The translations under genes were made by a program, and so were the position numbers. DNA of 64,000 nucleotides from Proteles cristata cristata. Lineage: Eukaryota > Chordata > Mammalia > Carnivora > Hyaenidae. Below, piece after piece: positions 22,275 to 35,174 of the stretch. The DNA lies in NCBI GenBank assembly GCA_017311185.1, contig JAESUZ010002404.1, forward strand, positions 186,001 through 250,000, in the 5' to 3' direction. The notes under the pieces are model-generated. The model had not been told where the DNA came from. It was given only the letters and a program-made list of their open reading frames with translations, and made no database searches. Within the stretch, counting starts at the first letter, position 1, and the number at the start of each line of letters is the position of its first letter.

Positions 22275-23094
22275 TTTTTTTTTTATAAAAACAGCTTTAT
22301 ATTTAATGAACTTCATGTGTTTTAAGGACAAAGTGTGATGAGTTTTGACAGATGTTTATAGTCATGTGCCTACAACCATAATTAAGATATAGAATAGTTC
22401 TCTCTTCCCTAAAAAGTCCCTTTTCCTCCTTTGCAGTCAGTTCCCTCCCCTCATGTCTCAGGCTCCAAGCAATCACTAATCTGCTCTTTGTCACTGTAAT
22501 TTTGGCTTTTCTACAATTCATATAAATGGACATATGTTTTCATTTCTTTTTCAGAAGAAACATAGGGATAGGATTGCTGGATCTTATAGTAAGTGTATGT
22601 TTAACTTTATAGGAAACTGCCCAGCTGTTTTTGAAAGTGATTGTAGTATCTCCACCGGCAATGGGTGAGGGTTCCAGTAGCTCCGTATTCCCAGGATAAC
22701 TTGGTATTGTCATTGATTTTACTTTTAGCCTCTGGTGCACTTGTAATGGTATCTCCTTGTGGTTTTAGTTTACATTTCCCTAAAGATTATGATGTTGAGC
22801 ATTTTTTGTTGGCTTTTTGCCCAGTCACACCTGTGTGTGTATGTTATGTATATGTATAGGTATCTATTTTTCTTTTTGAGGTATCTTGAAATTTTTTGCT
22901 CATATAAAATCTTTTTGGTTTTGTCTTATTTTTGAGTTGTAAAAGTTGTTTATATATTCTGAATGCAAGTGCTTTGTTGGGTATATATTTGCAGATATTT
23001 TCTGAGTCTGGCTTACTTTTTCATTTTCTCAGGAGTCTTTGAAAGAGCAAAAGGCTTTTAACTTTCATGGAGCACATCTTATCAATGTATCATT
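22275..23094 (-). mobile_element. Old L1 relic, minus strand (part 1)
   Basis: Reverse complement of late ORF2 and 3' UTR: '...GGGATAGGATTGCTGGATC...', '...GTGGTTTTAGTTTACATTTCCC...', '...TTTGCAGATATTTTCTGAGTC...'. The element resumes at 23637. Confidence 0.85.
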
Positions 23095-23636
23095 TATCTG
23101 ACCATGCTTAACAAACTCAAAATTTAGTGGCTAAAAATGACAATAGTATTTACTTTGCATGAATCTGCAGTTTGGGAAGGGCTCACCCAAAATAGCTCAT
23201 TTCTGCTCCACTTGATGTGGCTGGTGCAACTTAACAGCTAAGGGCTGGAGTCCTCTGAAGATTCACTCACATGAATGGCACCTGAGCTTGGAGTACTTTA
23301 TTAGCTGTATGTTGGAATAGCTAGGACATCACTTTCTATTTCCGTGTAGTTTTTCTAACTCGGTGGCTTAAAGATAATTTGACTTCTTATATTCTGGCTT
23401 AGGGCTCCGAAGGCACATGTACAAAGAAAGTGAGAATGCATACAGAAGCCTTAAAAACAGCACCTCTTCTGCTGCAATAAGTTACAGTTATAAGGGTAGT
23501 TTCAAAGGTCCCAGGTCCTAGAGAAGGAACAAATGAAATATGCAGGGGAGTTGATGTTACATTTTAAGAAGCACCTGGGTTGTAGGATATATATCGGTGT
23601 GGCTATCTTTAGACAGTACAATCTGCCATAGTGAAT
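23095..23636. mobile_element. Unresolved old repeat (LTR-like) inserted in an L1
   Basis: '...TTTAGTGGCTAAAAATGACAATAG...', '...TTCTGCTCCACTTGATGTGGCTGG...', '...GGCTTAGGGCTCCGAAGGC...' and '...CACCTCTTCTGCTGCAATAAG...' follow a familiar mammalian interspersed repeat that I take to be an LTR. It sits between two colinear L1 blocks, so it is an insertion. Family and orientation not resolved. Confidence 0.6.
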
Positions 23637-24180
23637 TTTTTTCTTTAATGCTTTGTTCTTTTTTTCCTGATGTAACTTACTTTTGCCTAAATCCAGATTA
23701 GAAAGTGTGTATTTCTAGTGTTTTCTTCTAAAACTTTGATGGCTTGAGCACCAACATTTAAGTCTGTGTTCCATTTTGAATTAGTTTTTGTATATGGAGT
23801 ATCGTATGGGTCAAGGCTCATATATTTGTGTTTGGAAAGTCCATTGTTTCAGCTCCACTGGCTGAAAAGATTACCTTTTTCCCACGTACCTTGGTACCTT
23901 TGTAGAAATCAATTGAGCATAAGATGGGGGTCTATTTCTAGATTCTAACCTTATACTAAGACCACAGTATATATAGATTACTGAAGCCTTATAGTAAATC
24001 TTTGAATCATGTAGGTTAAGTGTGCTCTTTTTTTTTTTAACACTGCTTTAGCTATTTTGTGTTTATATCTTACTAATTTAATTTTATTTATTTTTTTGCA
24101 TTTTGATATAAATTTTATAGGCAGATTGTCAGTTTCTACAAAAATACCAGGATTTGGTCTATAGGCCATAGTTTAATGAT
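23637..24180 (-). mobile_element. Old L1 relic, minus strand (part 2)
   Basis: Continues the 22275-23094 element ('...TTTTGAATTAGTTTTTGTATATGG...', '...GAAATCAATTGAGCATAAG...', '...TTTGATATAAATTTTATAGGCAG'). Confidence 0.82.
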
Positions 24181-24498
24181 CCTTGGTCTAAAAGAAATCT
24201 ATTCCTTTTATGATCAATGTTTGACAATGTAAGCCACTATTTCTTAGCATGTGGCATTACACCAGGGTTATTTTTTTATTTGAGATCAGAAAAGTGTTAC
24301 TTTCAACCTTCTAGTTTGAAATAAACATTGGAATTCAGTCTGTTTAACCCTAATGTTTTACATCTCCAAGGGAATATCTTTGAGTCTCAGACTCTACCAG
24401 GTATCTTGCAGTTGTAGCCAGATGATACTGTTGTAGTTTGAAGATTAATGACTAAGCATAACACAGATGGAGATATATTAAGTTAATTATGTTTCTTT
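24181..24498. other. No recognised gene or repeat
   Basis: Short unassigned stretch. Confidence 0.4.
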
Positions 24499-24568
24499 TT
24501 AAAAATTTATTTATTTATTTTGACAGAGGGAGAGAGTATGCAGAGGTGAGGGACAGAGAGAGAGAGAA

Positions 24569-24606
<38 letters not shown>

Positions 24607-24739
24607 GAGAATCTCAAGCAGGCTCCGTGCTGTCAGCATGAAGTCTGATACGGAGTTTGATCCCACAAAGGATAAGATCAAGACCTGAGCTGAAATCAGT
24701 GTTCGGATGCTTACCTGACTGACCCACTCAGGTATCCCT
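24499..24739 (-). mobile_element. Felid SINE, older copy with (GA)n expansion
   Basis: Head at 24739 (GGGATACCTGAGTGGGTCAG on minus). A pure (GA)n run of about 34 bp (24567-24602) sits in the CT-rich body. Possible TSD GTTAATTATGTTT / GTTAAGTATTTTT. Confidence 0.9.
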
Positions 24740-24885
24740 GTTAAGTATTTTTGGTTTTTCTGCTATATTATACATTTATATTGGGGACAGGGAAACTCCA
24801 TCTTTTCCAGAAAGTGGACCCAAAATGTGCTAATTCACAACATATGCATTACATATGTGCTTTGTTATTTAAAGGTAGCCATTTT

Positions 24886-25538
24886 TTAAAAAAATAGTTT
24901 ATTGTCAAGTTGGTTTCCATATACCACCCAGTCCTCATCCCATCAAGTGCCCTCCTCCATGCCCATCACCTCCCTTCCCCTCTCCCCCACCCCCATCAGT
25001 CCTCAATTTGTTCTCAGCATTCAAGAGTCTCTCATCGTTTGCCTCCCTCCCTCTCCCCCACTATTTTTCCCCTTCTTCTCCCGCATGGTCCTCTGTTAAG
25101 TTCCTCCTAGTCCTCCTATACATGCAAACATATGGTAGCTGTCCTTCTCTGCCTGACTTATTTCGCTCAGCATAATACCCTCAAGTTCCATCCATGTTGC
25201 TACACATGGCCAGATTTCATTCTTTCTCATTGCCATGTAGTATTCCATTGTATAGATAAACCACATCTTCTTGATCCATTCATCCATTGATGGAGGCTTA
25301 GGCTCTTTCCACGTTTTGGCTATTGTTGAGAATGCTGCTATGAATATTGGGGTACATGTGCTCCTATGCATCAAGCACTCCTGTAAATTCCTTGGGTAAA
25401 TTCCTACCAGTGCTATTGCTGGGTCATAGCAATAACTGGGTCATAGGGGAGTTCTGTTAATTTTTTGAGGCACCTCTATGCTGTTTTCCAGAGGGGCTGC
25501 ACCAGTTTACATTCCCACCAGCAGTGTAGGAGGGTGAA
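24886..25538 (-). mobile_element. 5'-truncated L1, minus strand
   Basis: Starts at the L1 3' end (AAAAAAATAGTTTATTGTCAAG) and runs through the ORF2 C-terminus. 25374-25096 on minus reads ...STCTPIFIAAFSTIAKTWK... and ...PSMDEWIKKMWFIYTMEYY.... Flanked by imperfect AGGTAGCCATTTT / AGGCAGACATTTT (24873-24885, 25539-25551). A small internal duplication of CTGGGTCATAG is at 25418-25449. Confidence 0.93.
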
Positions 25539-25910
25539 AGGCAGACATTTTAAAATGCATTTTAATAAATTTATTACAAGGGTAGTTGCTGGAGAGTTGA
25601 GACTTTAATTTTCATCTCGTGTGCATGGCACATAGAAGAAAGTATGTCGATATCATCTAATGTCCAGAGCATTTATTGAAATCAATGTGATACAAATGCA
25701 GATAAAACCTTTTCTGTGTTTCAGAAGTGAGTAAGGTACAGAGAAAAACACACATCTAGAATATATGCTAAGGTAGAATTATTTATATTTAGGAGGGACA
25801 TCCATTAAAGGGACATGGAGGACTTAATAGAGGAATTCCAAATTGAACCTGAATTTAGGTTTTTAAATATAATCTTACAATTTCTGTCTTTTAATTGGTT
25901 TGTTTAGGTC

Positions 25911-26125
25911 CAGGAATAGCAAACTACAGCCTGCCATCTATTTTGTAAATACAGTTTTATTAGAACCATGTCCATTTGTTGATGGGTTGTCTGTGGTTGT
26001 TTTCATGCTGCAGTGACAAGGGTTGTATGCTACAGTGACAGAATAGTTGTAACAGACATCATTCAGTCTGAAAGCCTAAAATCCTATTATATGACCTGCA
26101 GTAAAGTTTACTATCTTGCTTTAGA
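25911..26125 (-). mobile_element. hAT-Charlie-type relic, minus strand
   Basis: 'CAGGAATAGCAAACTACAGCC...', '...TTTTGTAAATACAGTTTTATTAG...' and '...AGTAAAGTTTACTATCTTGC' are the reverse complement of the element family seen at 12154. Confidence 0.82.
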
Positions 26126-26149
26126 TAATTTGTATTTAATATAATTTTT

Positions 26150-28560
26150 TATTGTTTGAAATATGTAGTTACGCTGTCTTCTTACTTGTTTTCTTTATGC
26201 CACCTCCTTTCTGCTTCTTGGTTTCTCTTTTTTGGATTTCTTGGATTATGAATATATTTTACTGTTCCATTTAAATTTGTCAATTGGCTTTTTAGTTATC
26301 TTTTTATGTATTAGTTTTTAGTGGTTCCATTAGTGATTATAATATACATGCTTAATCTTTCATCGTCTACTTAGATCAATATTTTACCACTTCTAGTAAA
26401 ATGTAGAAGGTTTACGACCACATAGCCCTCTTTACTTTCCCCCTTAGGCTGTATTGCTCACGTATATTACATCTACATATATTTGATGCACCATCAGATA
26501 ATAGTATACTTTATTCAACAGTCATACATATTTTGAAGATCTTAAAATAATACAAGCTTTTACATTTACTCAAATGTGAAATACAAGCTTCTCTGTTTAC
26601 TCAAATGTTACCATTTCTGTTGCTTCTCTTCATTCATAAAGTTTAACATTTCCCTCTAGAATTATTTCTCTTCATCCTATAGAAATTTCTTTAGCATTTC
26701 CTTTGGAACAATTCTGCCAGCAACAGATTCTTGTAGTCTCTTTCACATGAGAATGCCTTTTTTTGCTTTTATTTCTGAAAGATATTTTTGCTGGATATAG
26801 AATTCTCGTTGATAGGGTTTTTTTTTGGTCCAGAAACTTTAAAGATGTTCTCTCATTTTCATGGCTTCTGATGACAAACCCATAATAATCCTAATAGTTC
26901 TTCTACTATATGTAATATGTGTAGGTACTTTTCTGGAGGGGCTACCTTCAAGATTTAAAAAAATAAATGGATTTCAGCATTTTGTTTATGATGTATCTAG
27001 GTATGGTTTGCTTCGAGCTTATCTCACTTGGAGTTCATTGACTGACTTTGTTGAGTCTATAAATATATACCTTCTACCAAATCTGTGAAGTTTATTGTGA
27101 AGCCATTGTGTCTTCAAATATTTTTTCTATATTAATTTCTGTTTCCTCTCTTTCTAGATCTTTGGTAAAACAAATGCTTGAATGTTTGCTGTTCTCCCAC
27201 AAGTTTCTGGGTCTCTCTTAAATTTCTTTTTTCAATCTTTTTTTCTCTCTTATTTAGAATAGATAGCTTTCATAAATTCATCTTTAAGTGCATTGATTTC
27301 TTTCCTCTTTCATTTCTACTCTGTTGGAGACCCCTCATTCATTGAAATTTTAATTTTATCTATTGTATTTTTCAGTTTCAAAAATTGTTTTCAAAAATCG
27401 TTTTTACTTCTCTGCTGAGAACTTTTCTTTCCATTCATAGTTAAGTGTGTTTAACCATACTTCATGGAACACAGTTAATGGGTGCTTTATAGGCTTTGGT
27501 TATTTCCACATTCTGATTGTCTTTCCTTTGAGAAGTGGCCATGATTTTTTGTTTGTTGCAGGTTCAGTAATTTTGTATTGATGCTGGATATTTTGAATAT
27601 CATGTTGTGAGACTCTGGGTCCTGTTAAAATCCTTTGGAGACTGTTGATTTATTGTGGTTACTGTCATTGTTGTTAATAGTCAGCAGTCAGCATGTTGGG
27701 TTCAGACTGCAAATTTTGTCCCATCTTCAGTGGGCAGAAGGTCCAAGTAGTTATGTGTTCAGTATCTTTCCTGTGATGCTTTGGGTCTGTCCCATCTGTG
27801 TGCCACTCATGGGTCATGCTAGGACCTGGGTGCTATTTTAATTGTAGTTTTGCTCTCAAAGCCTTTGCTTTGCTGTTTGGTTCTGTTCAGGGCTTATGTG
27901 ATTGGGGGTGAGCTCTGTACTTGTGGCAATTCAAACAAATTTAGTTAGAGGATCCTCCTCTTCTAGCTGTTGTTCCCTTCTGAGATTACCCCTCTATTCT
28001 CTGCCTCGCAGGCCTCCTTTTTCGGGTCCTGTGTCCAGAAGGATGGGATATTTCTTGGAGTTATAGCTACCTGCACCACTGTCACAGCTGCACACACTCA
28101 ATAGGCCTGCTTTGGGAGCAAACTGGCTAGGAAAGAGCGAGAAATATAAAGGTTATTTTCTTTTCTTCTTTGCACTACAGGAGAGGTCAGTCCCCTTTCC
28201 TTATGCCTTTGGTCAGAGAAACAGGATTTCTTTTCCATTGTTAACTGCCTCCCCTCTCCACCCCCAATTGCTGCTGCTTTATCTTATAACAGGGCTTATC
28301 TTTGGGCCAGAGTCCTGAGAAAACAAAGACAGAAAGGCCCCTGAACAGCCAGGGATTAATTCCCTGCACTTTCAGTGGCTCACTTGGGCTCCTCTTCCCC
28401 ATTTTCTGGCTAGGAAGATAGATTTGCTCTTAGAGGTTTTTGCTGCCTGTGCTGCACCTGTGGCAGTGTAGGAGTCCAGAAGTTATGAACTGTGTTCAGT
28501 CAGCTGGGAAAGTGGTGGGCTGTAGGCAGCGCCTGGAGAAAGAGAGTGAGAGTGGTTTAC
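26150..28560 (-). mobile_element. Old L1 5' half (5' UTR/ORF1 region), minus strand
   Basis: Landmarks of an old L1 read in reverse: '...GATATTTTTGCTGGATATAGAATTCTC...', '...TCTCATTTTCATGGCTTCTGATGA...', '...CATTGAAATTTTAATTTTATC...', '...GATGCTGGATATTTTGAATATC...', ending in GC-richer 5' UTR-like text near 28000-28500. ORF1 is not open. Boundaries are approximate. Confidence 0.7.
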
Positions 28561-28969
28561 GAACATCACAGAGATCTTGGTTGCTATGCTAAATACAACA
28601 GTTTGTGTGTTTTGAAGAGATATTATTAGATTTGTATCATGTATTGCTCCTTTTGAGAAGCAGATAGCCAATGCTCCATTTTCCTAATTTTTATTTTGTA
28701 TTTTTATCATCTTAAGAAAAGAAAGTAGCTGGTGCTTGAAAACTTCAATGTTTAAATCTTTGTTTCTTCTATGGTAGGATAAAGAGTTGGGGAATAAATT
28801 TTGCACATGATTTCTGAAGGTTTTGCTAAATTAAATTTGAAATAATATATGTTTTCTATTTTCTACAAGAATTTTAGCATAAATAAATGAGCATCTGGTG
28901 TAATGTGCTGATTGTGGTTGATTGCTTTATATATTATATTTTTAATCACTGGTGTGATTTTTTTGTTTT
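28561..28969. other. No recognised gene or repeat
   Basis: AT-rich unassigned sequence. Confidence 0.4.
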
Positions 28970-29011
28970 TTAAAATTTTTTAATGTTTATTTTTGAGAGA
29001 GAAGGGGGGGG

Positions 29012-29050
<39 letters not shown>

Positions 29051-29212
29051 ATGGGGGAAGGGCAGAGAGAGAGGGAGACACAGAATCTGAAGCAGGCTCC
29101 AGGCTCTGAGCTGTCAGCACAGAACCCGATGCCGGGCTTGAACTCAGAAACCATGAGATCATGACCTGAGCTGAAGTCAGATGCTCAACCAACTGAGCCA
29201 CCCAGGTGACCC
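28970..29212 (-). mobile_element. Felid SINE, minus strand, (GA)n-rich
   Basis: Head at 29212 (GGTCACCTGGGTGGCTCAGTTGG on minus), A-rich tail at about 28975. Contains a G-run and long GA stretches (29000-29050). Confidence 0.94.
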
Positions 29213-29287
29213 CAGATATAGTATTTAATTGCAGTTGACTGATTTTTAAGGTAGAGTTGGAATCTTGCATTTTCTTTGTGATATTAA

Positions 29288-29500
29288 TAGCAATAAAATG
29301 ATCATTTATTGAGCACTTAGAGTTTTCCTTCAGTTATATATTATTATTTTTATTTTGCTAATGTTGTAGTTGAGCTCAAAGAAGTGAAGTTGCCTTGTCC
29401 AAGATCACACATCTTACAAATGGCAAAGCTAGAATTTGAACTCAGCAATCTCTTTCTGAAACCTGCTTCCTTAATCTTTATGCTATATTGTTATCTATTA
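29288..29500 (-). mobile_element. MIR SINE, minus strand
   Basis: 'TTTATTGAGCACTTAGAG...', '...GAAGTTGCCTTGTCCAAGATCACAC...' and '...AAAGCTAGAATTTGAACTCAG...' are the reverse complement of MIR, an ancient mammal-wide tRNA-derived SINE. Confidence 0.9.
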
Positions 29501-29809
29501 CACAAGGTGCTGGGAATACATAAATGAAATATTTAATTCAAACCCTCTAGGACCTCTCTGTTTATTTGGTGAACCTGGACAATTAAGAGATAGTTATAGA
29601 ACAGTAGGTGCCATGACTCTGACATAGATTTTTGTGTTTTAGATTCATAGCTGGCATTAAGGCCCATTCATATTTGGTCTTTCATTAGTCCAATTCTTAG
29701 TTTTACATTAAAAAAAAATAAAAACTAGTGTTTCTTAGACATCTTTTCATTGCAAAAGTACTGTCCTAAGCTAGACTTTGGATTCACTGTTTTATATTTA
29801 GCTAGCTCT
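29501..29809. other. No recognised gene; weak L2-like start
   Basis: 29505-29640 (GTGCTGGGAATACATAAATG... CCTCTAGGACCTCTC...) resembles L2. The rest is unassigned. Confidence 0.4.
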
Positions 29810-29985
29810 TTACTGAGCTTTTCATGTATGTTAACACCTTCATTGACCACCCACAAGAAGACGGGGGAGATCAGAGCTTACCGTTTTACGGAGGAGATCA
29901 GAGCTTAGAGAGTTTAAGTGATCTGCCTAAGGTTGCCAGATAGTAAATAGTGGGAATAAAGTAACTAGAATTCTAGCTGCTTGAC
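29810..29985 (-). mobile_element. MIR relic with internal micro-duplication
   Basis: '...TGTTAACACCTTCATTG...', '...AGAGAGTTTAAGTGATCTGCCTAAGGTTGCCAG...' match MIR in reverse. GGAGATCAGAGCTTA occurs twice (about 29867 and 29892). Confidence 0.75.
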
Positions 29986-30140
29986 TAATAGGAAACAAGT
30001 GCCTGCTAAATACAACTGTTGTCTTTATATTAATAAATAATATATTAAACTAATACACTCAAGTCTTTCTGTAATAAGATGCTTTAGATCTATTATACTG
30101 CTTTTTAAGGTAAAGTATATTAAAAATATATTTCTTTCAT

Positions 30141-30328
30141 TAAAAGTTTATTTGTTTTGAGAGAGAGAGTGCACATAAGCGAGCTGGAGAGGGGTAGAGA
30201 GTGAGAGAGAGAGAGTGAGAATCTCAAGCAGGTTCTACAATGTCTAGGCAGAGCCTGAACTGTGAGATCATGACCTAAGCTGAAATCAAGAGTTGGGCAC
30301 TTAGCTGATTGAGTCACCCAGGTGTCCC
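30141..30328 (-). mobile_element. Felid SINE, diverged, minus strand
   Basis: Head at 30328 (GGGACACCTGGGTGACTCAATC on minus), with the middle partly deleted. Flanked by AATATATTTCTTTCATT / AATATATATTTCTTATT (30124-30140, 30329-30345). Confidence 0.9.
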
Positions 30329-30345
30329 AATATATATTTCTTATT

Positions 30346-31529
30346 AATTTTGCTTACTTTGTGTTGGCTTATTGAATGAAAAATTATTAGCCTGTAAGAG
30401 CATGAGTCTCTATTGAATTTGTCTGCCTTCACTGTTAGGAGCTACATAGTATAGTACTGCTTATGTTAAAACATTTTTCATTGTTTCAAAATTCTATTTT
30501 AAATGTTTTATCTTTTAGAGTAAAAAAATTGTTGCTTTTTTTTCCTTTTTATTATTGCCAAATAGTATACGTGCATGGTAGAATGTTAGACAGTACAGAA
30601 AAGGAAAACATCCAGAGACTGTTAACTGCTACCAATTTGTTTTTAGATTTGCACATAAACACAAGGATCTAGCCCAGAGTTTTGCATTACTTCTAGATTT
30701 CATGTCTCCCAAGTCTCTTTTATCTAACACTCTTTTAAAAAGCAGTCTGTCTGGGTAACCTAATTTTAAATAAGGACCTATAGATTTTTTCCCCTGCCAC
30801 TGACAGAAAACATTTAATGAATGTTTTTGTAGTAATCATTTTAGTTGTTACCAAAACTCAAGGAGATGGGAATTTCAATGAAGAATTTGCTGGTGGTACA
30901 TTTATAAATGGTAAGAGTTAGCCCTGTATCTCATTGTTTTTGACACTTGTTAGCCATTGTTTGGGTACAAGTAAATTAAAAGCAATCTCTTTAGTAGAGG
31001 TCAAAAGAATATTGTACACTCCAGTGCTTCCCTATAGAATCAAAGGAAGCTGAGCTGAATTGACAGAGCGCTGTTAGAATGAGCCATCCTTGAAAATGTT
31101 GGCAGGAAGAGCTGATGAAATAAATCAATTTAGTTGGAAAGAAAAGATTGAATTTGGTATTATTCTACTGGAGAAAGTGTAGAAAAAGAATTAGATCTTC
31201 AAACTCCCTCTGGTTTTTGAGACACAAGAAAGCAAATAGTTTGATCTTGTTTAGAGAAGTTTTTGCATATTTTATCACAAGTGCTTGCTGCCTATGCCTT
31301 TCACCTTTTGCTCCTTAAATATATACAGTAACTAATATGACCTAGATGAGTACTGTTAATCACATCACTAGATGAAATTTTAAAAAGAAACAGGAAGATG
31401 GAAGATATAATTGAATGTATGTATCATGAAAAATAGAACAAATACAAGTTCATCATTGGTGTGAAGTTTTTTCCTTCAGTAGCAATTTCTATAAATAGAT
31501 TTTACAGCATCTAGCTTTATCTGCTTTAG
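30346..31529. other. No recognised gene
   Basis: Apparently single-copy AT-rich DNA. The 69-aa frame near 30463-30672 has no recognisable motif. Confidence 0.4.
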
Positions 31530-31739
31530 TTTTTTTAAAATGTTTTATTTATTTCTGAGAGAGAGATAGCATGAACAGGAGAGGGTCAGAGAGAGAGGGA
31601 GACACAGAATCTGAAACAGGCTCCAGGCTCTGACGTAGTTGTCAGCACAGCCTGATGCGGGGCTGGAACCCACGAACCGTGAGATCATGACCTGAGCTGA
31701 AGTCAGACGCTTAACTGACTGAGCCACCCAGGCGCCCCA
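31530..31739 (-). mobile_element. Felid SINE, minus strand
   Basis: Head at 31739 (GGGGCGCCTGGGTGGCTCAGTCAG on minus), tail AGAAATAAATAAAACATTTT near 31540. Well conserved. Confidence 0.94.
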
Positions 31740-32159
31740 GAAAAAATTTACTTTTATTTGGAAATCACATGCTGTATTTTACCAATAAATGTTGAATTAA
31801 AAGTTACTTTTAAATTCATATCTGGTCTTTGGTTGATCACTTTGCCTTGATAATTCCTAAACTGTGAATCTTTTTTAGCTTTCTAATTCTGTAAGTATGT
31901 AGATTTGTAATAATAAAGATGTATGATTTTCAGCCTTAGCTGGGCTTTTAGTATCGCTCGGCAGTTCTGTTCCCTTCTGTTTTCCTTTTACATTACATAG
32001 TCTCACCCCCATCCTTCAGTCAGTATCTTTGTCATTCTCAGAAGATTATCCTGTCCTCTAGAGAGGGGGAGGGGGAGACAGGGGGCAAAGGGGCCGGCTA
32101 AGAGCGGAGGGAGGGAGAGGGAAAGGATTTTCCTCTATTTGTACCTTCTCCCTTTTAAC
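31740..32159. other. Unassigned, with a G-rich tract
   Basis: No gene. 32061-32130 is strongly purine- and G-rich on +. Confidence 0.45.
32065..32093 (+). other. Canonical G-quadruplex motif
   Basis: Four G-runs (32065-32069, 32071-32075, 32081-32085, 32090-32093) separated by loops of 1, 5 and 4 nt. This meets the usual G4 pattern. Any function here is unknown. Confidence 0.75.
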
Positions 32160-32520
32160 ACAGCTGACAGATAACTGTGCGCTCTTGATCCTGTCTTCTA
32201 CAGGAGTGCCCTTCCATCTTCCTCCCGGAGTCTAAACTTCTGCCTTACTGACAACCACTACTTAGCCGTTAAAAACCTGTTTAAATCTCTTCTATCTTAA
32301 ATGTATATACTGTTTTCAATTTTCTCTCAACTCTGTTCTTTCTAGCAACAACTCATTCTCATTTCTTACCTTTATTGTCAAACTTTTTGAAAGAGTTTGC
32401 TCACACTGTTTGACTTTATATCCTTTTATTCAGTCCTTGACTATATTCTCATGTGCACCACTCTATAGAAATTGTAGTGTGTGACTTCTTTGCACAATTG
32501 GACACTACTGATTTACTTAA
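32160..32520 (+). mobile_element. Possible L2/CR1-like LINE fragment
   Basis: Text such as 'CTCATTTCTTACCTTTATTGTCAAACTTTTTGAAAGAGTTTGC' resembles the part of a CR1/L2 LINE encoding ...KLLERV... upstream of the RT core. No intact frame. Tentative. Confidence 0.35.
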
Positions 32521-33199
32521 AATCAGTCTTTAAAAGTTATGAAAAAACGTTTTGATTAAGGATTTTTATGCAGTTTAAGCAGTCAAATAGTGAGTGTGCT
32601 GCGAAGATAATGGAAAAAGTGGTATTCTTCTTCACCTCTTTCATGCTTGATTTTCACAACCCAGAGGCAACTATGTGTAATCTTTTATTTATTTATTCTG
32701 TAATTTACTTCCTTAAATCTAAATTATCTTGTAACTTACATTACACCGATCACACTGATTTTGTGACATTTTGCTTAATAACTTTTACAAGTATATATAT
32801 TTTAATGAAAATAATCTTGTGCTTTTCCTTTCTTTTTGTCCTCCAGGTTTTCATTTCACACCTTTTGTATTTCTTTAGATATGCATTCAGTTTTTAAATT
32901 TAGAATTGTATTTTTTTGGTTCTTTTTTTGGGGGGTTACTAATTCTTAAAATGTGTGTTTTATAGGGTATTCTTTAAATTATATTTTCTATTATTGAAGG
33001 TTGGAAATGCCTCTTTCCTCTTATGCCAGGTTAAAAATTAGAAGCACATATTAAGTAGATGAATTTGCATCCTCTCTTTTTTTTCAACCATAGTCCCATG
33101 AAGCCATTTTTTCTTAGGCTTACCTGTCTTTGCATATGACAAGCATGATCTTACCTATTGACCTTTGTATTTCTTCTCCCTTTGTACTGGAATACTTTC
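32521..33199. other. No recognised gene or repeat
   Basis: AT-rich. The longest frame here (32568-32897, 109 codons) is Leu/Phe/Ile-rich low-complexity and shows no family motif. Confidence 0.4.
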
Positions 33200-33425
33200 T
33201 CATGGACGAATGTTTTTGTTGCCCCAGAATCCATGTCAAAACCCTAGCCCTCAGTATCATGGTATCAGGAGATGGGCCTTTGGGAGGTAAGTCAGATTAG
33301 ATGAGGAGCCCTCATGAATGGGATCAGGGCACTTAATTAAGTAGAGGAAGAACCTGCTTCAGTTTTCCAGCCATCTAAAACCAGGAAGCAGGTCCTCGCT
33401 AGACACTGAATCATTAGACTCCTCC
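33200..33425 (+). mobile_element. MaLR LTR relic (MST/MLT1-like)
   Basis: '...CCCAGAATCCATGTCAAAACCCTAGCCC...', '...GGGCCTTTGGGAGGTAAG...', '...GAGCCCTCATGAATGGGATC...' and '...AACCAGGAAGCAGGTCCTCG' follow a MaLR LTR in sense orientation, truncated at its 3' side by the next L1. Confidence 0.85.
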
Positions 33426-34065
33426 CTTTTTTTTCTTCTAAGGGTTTTATAGTTTTAGTTTTTAAATTTAGGTCAGGTCTTTGATCCCTTTTGAGTTAAT
33501 TTTATATATGGTTTAAAGCAAAGGTCCAAATTCAATTTTTTGCATGTGGATATTAAAAAGATTGTCCTTTCCCCCATTGAATGGTTTTGGTAGGCCATAT
33601 ATGCAGAGGTTTATTTTTGAGCTCTCATTTCTATTTCATTGACCTATATGTTTGTCTGTGCTAGTACCACATTGTTTGATTACTGTAGCTTTGAAATAAG
33701 TTTTGAAATCAGGAAGTTTGAGTTCTCTTTGTTCCTCTTTTTCAAGATTGTTTGGGCTATTTGGAGACCTTTGGGTTCTGTATCACTTTTAGGTTAGAAT
33801 TTTTGTATTCCTATAAAAAAGTCATTGGGATTTTTGGTAGACTTCACATTGATCCTGTAGATCATTTTTGGTGATATCGACGTCTTAACATTTGTCTTCC
33901 AGTACATGAACACAGGATGTCTTTTCATTTACTTACGTGTTCTTTAATCTCTTTTAGCAGTGTTTTGTAGTTTTCAGTGAACAAGTCATTTGCTTCTTTG
34001 GTTAAGTGTATTTGGAATTGTTAATTTCCTTTTACGATTGTTCATTGTTAGTGTACAGAAAGCAA
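33426..34065 (-). mobile_element. Old L1 ORF2 fragment, minus strand
   Basis: Reverse complement of late ORF2: '...GGTTTTATAGTTTTAGTTTTTAAATTTAGGTC...', '...CATTGACCTATATGTTTGTC...', '...TTGTAGTTTTCAGTG...'. Confidence 0.88.

Positions 34066-35174
<1,109 letters not shown>

Noticed and set aside
24567..24602. Long GA runs as a possible satellite or regulatory GAGA site
   Set aside because: They are the expanded CT-rich bodies of SINE copies (also at 6260, 29000, 36370).
28980..29270. 96-codon minus frame with ...VTWVAQLVEHLTS...
   Set aside because: Translation of a SINE. The same AQSVKxLT / SAQVMIS motif appears in the frames at 6203, 31545, 35209, 46701 and 51342 because they are all SINE copies.
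32568..32897. 109-codon + frame, the second longest Met-started candidate outside known repeats
   Set aside because: Composition is dominated by Phe, Leu, Ile and Ser as expected from T-rich DNA; no splice signals or motifs.
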